In this document: piece after piece, positions 52,930 to 61,812 of the stretch
Layout of the letters: each line of letters opens with the position of its first letter
How positions within the stretch are numbered: the first letter of the stretch is position 1
Source of the DNA: CAVUAF01 sp963739375
GTDB taxonomy: Bacteria > Acidobacteriota > Terriglobia > Terriglobales > Acidobacteriaceae
Direction of reading: 5' to 3'
Assembly (NCBI GenBank): GCA_963739375.1
Contig: CAVUAF010000014.1
Span: 682,001 to 746,000, forward strand
Length of the DNA: 64,000 nt
Notes under the pieces: model-generated
Database searches by the model: none
What the model was told of the DNA's origin: nothing
What the model saw: only the letters and a program-made list of their open reading frames with translations
Position numbers and translations under genes: made by a program

Positions 52930-53847
52930 TCACGCCAGCGCGGGCGCGAACCACTTCCTCCACATCCAGCGCAACACGCGCCAGCCGAGCGCCGCGGAGC
53001 CGGCGACGGTGAAGAGCCACAGCAGCAGCACGGGAAGCTGCAGCGCGAGCGCGACCACGGTGTCGAACCAGGCGGCGAGGTTCTCGGCGGCGTCCCAAAA
53101 AGCGGCGCGAGCGCGGGCGAGCGGCTGCCAGCGCGGGGTGACCGCCGGGGGCGCCACCACCTCGCTGCGCAGCGTGACTTCGAGCGACGCCATCGCCACC
53201 TGGTGGTCGAGGAGGTTGAGGCGGCCCTGGGTGCGCTCGATGCGGCCGCGTACGTCGGCGAGGCGATGCGCGACCTCGAGCGTGTCCTTGATGCTGCCGG
53301 CGCGCTGCATGATGCCGAGGTACTGCGCCTCTTCGGCGCGGAAGTTGCGCAGCGCGGCGCTCAGGTCCACGTATTCGGCGGTGACTTCGCGGGCCTCGAG
53401 GCGCTCGTTCTCGACCTTGCCGCCGAGGGCGCGCAACGCGGCGCGCACGGCGTCGAAGCGGGCGGCGGGGACGCGGAGGTGGAGCGTGGCCTGGCGAATT
53501 TCGCCGTCGCTGCGCGCCAGGTTCATGTCCTCAACGTAACCGCCGGCGGCCTGTGCTGCGGCGCGCACGCGCTCGACGACGGCGGCCACGTCATTGACCA
53601 GCAGCGCCAGCGAGCCGCTGGCGACCACCTTGCGCTCGTCGGGGAGAACAAAGGAGCCGGCGGGCGGGACCTGATTCGCCGCCGCCTCAGCCAGGTACGC
53701 CGGTGGCGCGGCGTTGTAATGGCGCGCCTGGTCGGCGGCGAGGCGCGAGCGCAACAGGTTGGGGGTGGCGACCGCCAGCAGGACCACCACCGCGGCCAGT
53801 CCCACCACGGAGTAGGTAAACCAGCGCTGCATGACCTTGAGTTGCAT
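52930..53847 (-). CDS. DUF4349 membrane protein
   Basis: 305 residues from ATG 53847, which has GGAGGA just upstream (ATG 53850 is adjacent). One N-terminal membrane segment (FTYSVVGLAAVVVLLAVATP) is followed by an extracytoplasmic domain with VVASGSLALLVNDVAAVVERV, GGYVEDMNLARSDGEIRQATLHLRVP, a coiled coil (LAHRLADVRGRIERTQGRLNLLDHQV-type helix) and VAMASLEVTLR. A second membrane segment lies near the C-terminus (LQLPVLLLWLFTVAGSAALGW). This is the DUF4349 pattern. Function is unknown; members often sit in envelope-stress settings. Confidence 0.85.
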   Translation of the reverse strand: MQLKVMQRWFTYSVVGLAAVVVLLAVATPNLLRSRLAADQARHYNAAPPAYLAEAAANQVPPAGSFVLPDERKVVASGSLALLVNDVAAVVERVRAAAQAAGGYVEDMNLARSDGEIRQATLHLRVPAARFDAVRAALRALGGKVENERLEAREVTAEYVDLSAALRNFRAEEAQYLGIMQRAGSIKDTLEVAHRLADVRGRIERTQGRLNLLDHQVAMASLEVTLRSEVVAPPAVTPRWQPLARARAAFWDAAENLAAWFDTVVALALQLPVLLLWLFTVAGSAALGWRVLRWMWRKWFAPALA

Positions 53848-54106
53848 CATCTCCTCCGCGGGGGAGGGCGCGCTCAGTCGTTTCGCTTCCTCGCGCGCAG
53901 TCTTTTCCGCACATCTGAGGGCGCGGCTGAAGCCGCCCCTTACGAAATACGCTTGGGCTGCGTCGGCTCCGGTTAAGACGAGTAACAGCACGCGAGGTTC
54001 CGCAATCTGCCGCTGGGAAAGCCCGCAGCGGCGGGCTTTGCGCAGTGTGGCGAGGCGAGGTCGCCAGAAAATGGCAGGCGAGGGGCAAAAAATGTCAGGC
54101 AGGTGG
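53848..54106. other. Intergenic region upstream of the DUF4349 gene
   Basis: Together with the following repeat, 414 bp carry no convincing gene. A GCGGC-TGAA-GCCGC palindrome lies near 53928. A perfect hairpin lies at 54018-54039 (AAAGCCCGC, loop AGCG, GCGGGCTTT) without a T-run. A minus-strand open frame across it continues the DUF4349 frame upstream but has no ribosome site or protein-like composition. Confidence 0.55.
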
Positions 54107-54262
54107 AATCGGCTCATCGGCTCATCGGGGCGGGCCGTGGGAGGCGCACGGCGATAACACCTACCACAGAGACACAGAGGCACAGAGAAAGTCCCTTTTT
54201 GTCATCCCGAGCGCAACGAGGGACCTGCTTCTCCGATGAGCCGATGGACCGATGAGCCGATT
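54107..54262. repeat. Composite repeat element, copy 2
   Basis: Same order as copy 1 at 52061: ATCGGCTC octamers, the GGGCGGGCCGTGGGAGGCGCACGG-like block, CCACAGAGACACAGAGGC (period about 9), a GTCATCCCGAGCG...GAGGGAC element and inverse octamers GATGAGCC/GATGGACC. The right end touches the stop codon of the VWFA gene. The central CATCCCGAG element is inverted relative to copy 1. Confidence 0.87.
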
Positions 54263-55854
54263 CAGGAGACCTTGAGGGGCACGGTGACGCTGCCCATGCG
54301 GTTCTTCAGATTGTCGCGGACGAGGAACTTCACCGCGTACTCGCCGGGCGGCAATTCGATGACGTAGTTGACGGCCAGGCCGTCGCGCCTGATCTGCGCC
54401 AGCGCCTCCGGCGGCAGCCGGGTGGCGGCGGTCTGCAGGGCGCGCTGCGCGGTCTTGCCGTCGGGGGTATAGGCGCGGGCGGCGATCTCGAGGTCCACTT
54501 CGCCGTCGGCGCTGACGACTTCTGCCGCGAGCAAGACCACGAAATTCACCTTCTTTCTGCCCGGCGTGCCCTCTTCCCCGGCGCTCTTGACGTCGAATTT
54601 CACGGCATCGAACTCCAGCGGCGAAGCCAGGGCGGAGGCGAGCTCGCGGGCGCGCGTGTCCTTGAGTTCGGCGGGATCGGGCGGGAAATAACCTTCCGGG
54701 GCCGCCACGCGCAAGCCAGCGCGCTTCAGGGTGACGTGCAGGTCGCACCACTCGCCACGGCACGCGGCGGGAGCGACGCTGAGGTCGTAGGCGGCGGCGT
54801 TGACGGCGCCGAGGTCCTGCAACTGGGCCAGCGGGACGTTGCTGCCGTGCACTTCGCGGCCGCCGGTCATGGCGGCGAGCGCTTCCATGGTGGCGACGGT
54901 CTCGGAACTGGTGGCGGCGGTCGAGCTGCCACGCGCCTCCACCGTCACCAGCGCCATGCCGCCGCGGAAGAGGGCGCCCAGGGCCGATTTCCAGACCGGG
55001 TAGAGCGCCTTGAGCTGCTTATCGCTGAGCAGGGTCTGCCTGCCGGCCATGCCACCGCCGCTCGATCCAGTTGCGCCGCGCGCGAAGTTGCCTGCCGCAT
55101 CGGCGCCGCCGACCCCCGGCCCGCCCAGGGCGGCGCCGCGCGAGTACTGAAAGGGGGCGGCGATCAGGTGGGTCTTGGTGTCCACGGCGAAGGGCATGGT
55201 GTTGGTGATCCAGACCAGCGACTTGCGGCCGGGCAGGAAGGCCACCGACTGGCCGAGCACGCGGAACATGTCGAGCACTCCGTCGATGTTGGCGCGAATG
55301 AGCTGGTCGGGCTGGAGGAGATTGGCGTCGGCGCCGCGCGCGAACTCGACCAGGCGCCTGGCTTCCGCGTCCACTTCCGGGGAGACGGCGCCGGTGGCCG
55401 GGCGTTTGTGTAATTCGGCGTCGGCACGATCCAGGGCCGCCGCCAGCACCGCGGAGCCGGCGGTGAACTCGTGCACCGGGTTCAGCCCTTTCGGAGAGAG
55501 CACGAAGAGCGAGACCGGCTGCTGCTTCTGGGCGGCAGTCTGCAGGTAGGTGAGGAGCTGCTGGCGGATCTCGCGCTCGTCGACGTAGCGGGTGTGGATG
55601 GTGTCGAGGACCAGCACCACCAAGCCGCGCGTCTCGGCCGCGGTCACCTTGCCGGGCGCCGCCGGCTGCGCTGCGACCGGCGTGCTGAGGGCGGCAGCCT
55701 GGCCGCCGCGCTCGATCACGAAGTCGTCCTTGGTCAGGTCGGTGACCGGCTTGCCGGCGCTGTCGGTGACGGCGACAGGAACGTTGACCGGGGCCTGGGC
55801 GGCGGCGAGGACCGAGAGAGCGAGAAGCACGATGGCCAGCTTCGCAAAACGCAT
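54262..55854 (-). CDS. Secreted VWFA-related protein, acidobacterial type
   Basis: 530 residues from ATG 55854. A signal peptide (IVLLALSVLAAAQAP) precedes VPVAVTDSAGKPVTDLTKDDFVIERGG, the N-terminal module of the acidobacterial VWFA-related family. The VWA-like core has GLVVLVLDTIHTRYVDERE in place of a full MIDAS and LPGRKSLVWITNTMPF. A Gly/Ala-rich low-complexity segment (GGPGVGGADAAGN) interrupts it. The C-terminus (LPPGEYAVKFLVRDNLKNRMG) is a beta-sandwich domain. It is probably surface or periplasmic; its ligand is unknown. Confidence 0.87.
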   Translation of the reverse strand: MRFAKLAIVLLALSVLAAAQAPVNVPVAVTDSAGKPVTDLTKDDFVIERGGQAAALSTPVAAQPAAPGKVTAAETRGLVVLVLDTIHTRYVDEREIRQQLLTYLQTAAQKQQPVSLFVLSPKGLNPVHEFTAGSAVLAAALDRADAELHKRPATGAVSPEVDAEARRLVEFARGADANLLQPDQLIRANIDGVLDMFRVLGQSVAFLPGRKSLVWITNTMPFAVDTKTHLIAAPFQYSRGAALGGPGVGGADAAGNFARGATGSSGGGMAGRQTLLSDKQLKALYPVWKSALGALFRGGMALVTVEARGSSTAATSSETVATMEALAAMTGGREVHGSNVPLAQLQDLGAVNAAAYDLSVAPAACRGEWCDLHVTLKRAGLRVAAPEGYFPPDPAELKDTRARELASALASPLEFDAVKFDVKSAGEEGTPGRKKVNFVVLLAAEVVSADGEVDLEIAARAYTPDGKTAQRALQTAATRLPPEALAQIRRDGLAVNYVIELPPGEYAVKFLVRDNLKNRMGSVTVPLKVS

Positions 55855-55991
55855 GAGGGCACCTCGGGCGAACTGCCTATTGTGGCGCTTGGGAGGCGCG
55901 TGGGCAAAGCCTGAGTTGCGCCGTGAGGCGGCAATCCTCCCAGACGAGCAAAACCGGCTCGTCTGGGGCACCCAGCTAGTAGCATGGACGG

Positions 55992-57485
55992 GTGCCGGAC
56001 GAACTGGTCCATCGCGTCCTGGAATTTCTCCGCCGCCGGCGGCTGCTGGTGGCGGGGGACCGCGTGGGCGTCGCGGTCTCCGGGGGCGCCGATTCGGTCG
56101 CCTTGCTGCGGCTGCTGCTGGAATTGCGCAGCGAGCTGGGGATCGCGCTCAGCGTGGTGCACCTGAACCACCGGCTGCGCGGCGCAGCGGCGGAAGAAGA
56201 CGCGGCCTTCGTGGCGGCGCTGGCAGCCCAGTACGGGCTGCCGCTCCGGGCGCAGGACGCAGACGCACGCGCGCACGCCGAGACCCGGGGGATTTCGCTG
56301 GAAGCGGCCGGGCGCGAACTGCGCTATGCGTTCTTCGCGCAGCTGCTGGCAGACGCGCAGGTGACCCGGGTCGCCACCGGCCACACCGCCGACGACCAGG
56401 CGGAGACGGTGCTGCTGCGCCTGCTGCGCGGCGCGGGAACGCGCGGGCTGGCGGGGATCCACGTCGCGAGGAAGGCCGGCGTTGCCACCGGCGGCGCCGA
56501 AGCGCCGCCCTCGCGAAAGCAAGTCGTTCGTCCCTTGCTCAGCACGCGGCGAGCGGAGGTGGAGCAATACCTGCGGGCCATCGGCCAGGAGTGGCGGGAG
56601 GACGCGAGCAACCAGGATCGCAGCTTCCTGCGCAACCGGGTGCGGCATGAACTGGTGCCGCAACTGGAGCAGGACTTCAATCCCGCCATCGTGCGCGTGC
56701 TGGCGGAGACGGCGGAGATTGCGCGCGCCGAGGAAGATTTCTGGGGCGAGCACCTGCAGCGGTTGCTGGAGAAGTCGGAAGGTCTGCCACTGGCTATGCT
56801 GCTGGCGCAGCCGGTGGCGGTGCAGCGGCGGCTGGTGCGGGGGCTGGGTGACGCCTCCGGGCTAGGGCTCGACTTCCAGCACATCGAGGCGGTGCTGGAG
56901 TTTGCGAGGAAAAACGCAAGGTTCTGCGACCCCGCCGGCGCGGTGCGCGGTTCCGCCGGCGAGCTGGCGACACTGGCGCACGGTTGGCGGGCGGTGCTGG
57001 TGGAGGGCGGGTTGCGCCTGGAGCCGCCGGGCAGCGCGCCGGCGGCAGCGGCCTACGAGCACGAACTGCGCGTGCCGGGAGAGGCCGAGGTACCGCAGTT
57101 GCTATGCCGCTTTCGGGCGATTGTCCTGGAAGGAGAGGGCGCAAGGTCGGGGTATAATCGGGAGCAGCTTCTGGATGCGCGCCGGCTAGGGGGGCAGCTC
57201 AAGGTCCGCAATTGGCGGCCGGGCGACCGTTTTTGGCCGGCGCACACGAAGGCGCCGCGCAAGGTCAAGGAGTTGCTGCAGCAGCGCCACGTGCCGCGCC
57301 GCGAACGCGCTCTCTGGCCGGTGGTGGAAAGCGCAGGCCAGATCGTGTGGATGCGCGGGTTTGCCGTGGCCGCGGACTGCCGGGCGCCGGAGGCGGGGGC
57401 GGCGGTGGCGATTGACGAGCTGCCGCTCGAAGACGGCCAGGCCTGCCCCAGCGACGGCGCTGGGGTGGCGCGAGGGCACCGATGA
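55992..57485 (+). CDS. tilS: tRNA(Ile)-lysidine synthetase
   Basis: Modifies C34 of the AUA-reading isoleucine tRNA. 497 residues from GTG 55992. GVAVSGGADSVALL is the PP-loop (Ser30), VVHLNHRLRGAAAEEDAAF and ATGHTADDQAETVLLRLLRGAG are family signatures, and EDASNQDRSFLRNRVRHELVP completes the catalytic domain. The C-terminal part has RVRNWRPGDRFWPAH-type sequence (KVRNWRPGDRFWP) and the KVKELLQQRHVPRRER tail. Its stop overlaps the hpt start by four bases. Confidence 0.93.
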   Translation: MPDELVHRVLEFLRRRRLLVAGDRVGVAVSGGADSVALLRLLLELRSELGIALSVVHLNHRLRGAAAEEDAAFVAALAAQYGLPLRAQDADARAHAETRGISLEAAGRELRYAFFAQLLADAQVTRVATGHTADDQAETVLLRLLRGAGTRGLAGIHVARKAGVATGGAEAPPSRKQVVRPLLSTRRAEVEQYLRAIGQEWREDASNQDRSFLRNRVRHELVPQLEQDFNPAIVRVLAETAEIARAEEDFWGEHLQRLLEKSEGLPLAMLLAQPVAVQRRLVRGLGDASGLGLDFQHIEAVLEFARKNARFCDPAGAVRGSAGELATLAHGWRAVLVEGGLRLEPPGSAPAAAAYEHELRVPGEAEVPQLLCRFRAIVLEGEGARSGYNREQLLDARRLGGQLKVRNWRPGDRFWPAHTKAPRKVKELLQQRHVPRRERALWPVVESAGQIVWMRGFAVAADCRAPEAGAAVAIDELPLEDGQACPSDGAGVARGHR

Positions 57486-58033
57486 ACGAATTAGCCGGCC
57501 ACGAGACGACGGTCCTGATCGCCGAAGACCAGCTGCAGAAGCGGATCGAGGAGCTGGCGCGGCAGATCTCGGAACATTACCGCGGCAAGTCGCTGCACGC
57601 GGTGTGCGTGCTGGACAATGCGTTCATGTTCATGGCCGACCTGGTGCGGCACCTGGAGGTGCCGGTGAAGTGCCAGTTCGTGAAGCCACGCTTCACCGAG
57701 ACCACGGTGGGGAGCGGCACCCAGGTGGAGATCTTTTTCAGCCCCGAAATCGAGGTGCGAGGCGAGCACGTGCTGCTGGTGGAATGCGTGGTCCAGTCGG
57801 GGATCACGGCCGAGTTCCTGGTACGCAACCTGACCGCGCGGGGCGCGGCTTCGGTGAAGCTGGTGGCGCTGATGGACAAGCAGTCGGCGCGGCGGGTGTC
57901 GCTGCAGCCCGACTTTTTCGGCTTCCTGGTCGGCGACGAGTACCTGGTGGGCTACGGGCTGGGGGCGCCGCAGTTGGGGCGGAACCTGCCGTATGTCGGC
58001 ACCGTAAATAAGGCGGCGGTGGCGGCCACGTAG
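57482..58033 (+). CDS. Hypoxanthine phosphoribosyltransferase-like protein with altered active site
   Basis: 183 residues. The fold and order match HPRT: VLIAEDQLQKRIEELARQIS, HAVCVLDNAFMFMADLVRHL, then HVLLVECVVQSGITAEFLV and QPDFFGFLVGDEYLVGYGL. The PRPP loop, normally VEDIxDTG, reads VECVVQSG: Glu101 is kept, but Cys102 and Gln105 replace both acidic residues. The diphosphate-binding KGG is also replaced (LDNA, residues 44-47). Classical catalysis is therefore doubtful. It lies between tilS and ftsH, where hpt is found in many bacteria, so it may have kept a structural or regulatory role with those partners. Confidence 0.85.
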   Translation: MNELAGHETTVLIAEDQLQKRIEELARQISEHYRGKSLHAVCVLDNAFMFMADLVRHLEVPVKCQFVKPRFTETTVGSGTQVEIFFSPEIEVRGEHVLLVECVVQSGITAEFLVRNLTARGAASVKLVALMDKQSARRVSLQPDFFGFLVGDEYLVGYGLGAPQLGRNLPYVGTVNKAAVAAT

Positions 58034-58174
58034 GCCGGGAACGGCGCCCGGCGATTTTGGCTATCCGGCGGCAGCGGCAGGCATCTAATGGGTAGGCCCA
58101 AATGCGGCCCCGCGGTGTCTAAGTAGAGTTGGGGGCCGCGGCGTGCGGCCCGGGCAAGGCAACGAGGAGTTCCA

Positions 58175-60071
<1,897 letters not shown>

Positions 60072-60093
60072 CTGCAACCAGCCGCAGGTCAAC

Positions 60094-60130
60094 ACGGATG
60101 GGCACGAAGCAAGTGCTCATCCGTTTTTGT
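60094..60130 (+). terminator. Intrinsic terminator of ftsH
   Basis: ACGGATG-GGCAC (60094-60105) pairs with GTGC-TCATCCGT (60113-60124), leaving one bulge, and is followed by TTTTTGTTTT. Confidence 0.8.
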
Positions 60131-60160
60131 TTTCGGGGAAGACGGTTCGCTCCTCGAGCT

Positions 60161-60946
60161 TCACGCGCCCAGCGCGCGGACGGCCATCACGACGCCGCCA
60201 GCAATCGCCGCAATCCCGACGATGCGCGCCAGTGCGGCGCCGAAGGGCAGCATCTTCTCGGCGGCGATCAGGACTGCGACCCCGGCCATGACGCGCAGGT
60301 CCATGATGCCGAGGGCAAGCTGGATGAGCATCAGGCCCCAGCAGCAGGCGGCGCAGAAGGCGCCGTGATGCACTCCCAGGCGCAGCGCGCCGCGCCACCC
60401 GCCGTGCAGATGGTCGGCAACGAGTTGCAAGGGATCGCGGCAATGGCGCAGGCAAGCCGACTTCCAGGGCGTAAGCTGCCATGCCCCCGCCACCACCAGC
60501 GCTCCGCCCACCGCCATGGGCACCGCGCGGCTGACGGCGAGCGACCGCATCGCCGCCTGCGCCAGGGCGAGCCCGGCCGCGTAGGCTGCCACCCCGAACA
60601 GCGTCCACACCCCGAAGTAACCCGCGCCCATGGCCCAGGTGGCAAGCCCGAGGCGGGCTTCGCCGCGAAAGGCGGCCGCGCGCCGGTAAATCAGCAGCAT
60701 GGGCAGGGTGGAGGGGAGCATCATGGCGACCATCATGGCGCCCCACATGACGACGAAGAGGGCCGCCGCCGCGCCCCAACTCTGCCCAGGCATCCGCATC
60801 CACATCATGGACATGCGCCAGCCGCCGGGCATGGGCATGCTTCCGCCCATGGCGCGCGCGCCCCACAGCGTGGCGCCGGCGCAGACGAGGAAGACGAGCA
60901 GCGCACCGCCGTAGAGCCGCGCGTAGGGAGGGCGCGCTGAGTTCAT
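60161..60946 (-). CDS. DUF2182 metal-binding membrane protein
   Basis: 261 residues from ATG 60946, with a GGAGG ten bases upstream. Six or so membrane segments. The DUF2182 signatures are FVVMWGAMMVAMMLPSTLPML and WQLTPWKSACLRHCRDP, then GVHHGAFCAACCWGLMLI. Methionine-, histidine- and cysteine-rich loops (GGSMPMPGGWRMSMMWMRM) suggest copper or other soft-metal binding. Its ATG overlaps the stop of the metallo-beta-lactamase gene (ATGA). Role unknown. Confidence 0.88.
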   Translation of the reverse strand: MNSARPPYARLYGGALLVFLVCAGATLWGARAMGGSMPMPGGWRMSMMWMRMPGQSWGAAAALFVVMWGAMMVAMMLPSTLPMLLIYRRAAAFRGEARLGLATWAMGAGYFGVWTLFGVAAYAAGLALAQAAMRSLAVSRAVPMAVGGALVVAGAWQLTPWKSACLRHCRDPLQLVADHLHGGWRGALRLGVHHGAFCAACCWGLMLIQLALGIMDLRVMAGVAVLIAAEKMLPFGAALARIVGIAAIAGGVVMAVRALGA

Positions 60947-61812
60947 GAGGAGGGTTTCGCCTCGTACTTGCCGGGCTTGGGGGAGGCCACGTATGACCAG
61001 GGCACGCGCGGGTCGTGGGTGTAGACCAGGAGCCACTCCTCGGGCAGGACGCGCGCGAGCAAGCGCTTGCGGCTGGCGATGGTTTCGAGCGGGTAGAGAT
61101 CGAAGGCCAGCACCCAGGTGGGATCGAGGTGGGCGGTGGTGGGAATGAGGTCGGAGACGTAGGCGGCGGTGCGCCCGCCGCTGCGAATGATGACCGCCTG
61201 CAGGTCGCGGGTGTGGCCGGGAAAAACCTCGACGGAGATGCCGGGCACGATTTCGGCGGCGCCGCGCAACAGCTGCATTTGCCCGGAGGCGACCAGCGGG
61301 TCGTAGTTCTCGGTGAGGTAGCTGACGCGGTCGCGCTCGTGCTGCTCGTGCGCGTGCTCCAGCTCGCCTTGCTGCACGTAATACGTCGCGCGCGGGAAGG
61401 TGGCCGCAAGCTGGCCGCCGCGCCGCACCGTGTTCCAGCCACAGTGGTCGAAGTGCAGGTGGGTGTTGATGACGATGTCGATGGCGCCGGGAGCGACGCC
61501 GGCGGCGGCAAAGCTCGCCAGCAGCTTTTCCTGGTTCTGGTAGATGGCGCGCTGCTTGTCGTTGAGCTTGTCGCCGGCGCCGGTCTCGATGAGCACGTTG
61601 TGCTCGCCGGTGCGCACCAGCAGGCAGTTCATACCCACCGCGAGACGGTTCTGCGCGTCGGGCTCCATGCGCTTCGACCACAGCACCTTGGGCACCACGC
61701 CGAAGAGCGCGCCACCGTCGAGGTAGTAGTTGCCGTCGCTGAGCAGCGTCAGCTCGAAGTCACCGAGCGTGGTGCGGGTCGGTGGAATGTGCTGATCAAG
61801 GGGATGGATCAC
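60943..61812 (-). CDS. Metallo-beta-lactamase fold hydrolase
   Basis: 289 residues from GTG 61812. NTHLHFDHCGWNT is the HxHxDH zinc motif, EVFPGHTRD carries the third His, VSDLIPTTAHL the bridging Asp and LLVYTHDP the last His. It resembles the quorum-quenching-lactonase/methyl-parathion-hydrolase-like branch. No signal peptide. The GTG overlaps the S9 peptidase stop and its own stop overlaps the DUF2182 start, each by four bases. Confidence 0.9.
   Translation of the reverse strand: MIHPLDQHIPPTRTTLGDFELTLLSDGNYYLDGGALFGVVPKVLWSKRMEPDAQNRLAVGMNCLLVRTGEHNVLIETGAGDKLNDKQRAIYQNQEKLLASFAAAGVAPGAIDIVINTHLHFDHCGWNTVRRGGQLAATFPRATYYVQQGELEHAHEQHERDRVSYLTENYDPLVASGQMQLLRGAAEIVPGISVEVFPGHTRDLQAVIIRSGGRTAAYVSDLIPTTAHLDPTWVLAFDLYPLETIASRKRLLARVLPEEWLLVYTHDPRVPWSYVASPKPGKYEAKPSS

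Noticed and set aside
53848..54183. N-terminal extension of the DUF4349 protein
   Set aside because: Upstream codons are unlike protein and run into the dispersed repeat; GGAGGA directly before ATG 53847 and the membrane segment after it define the start.
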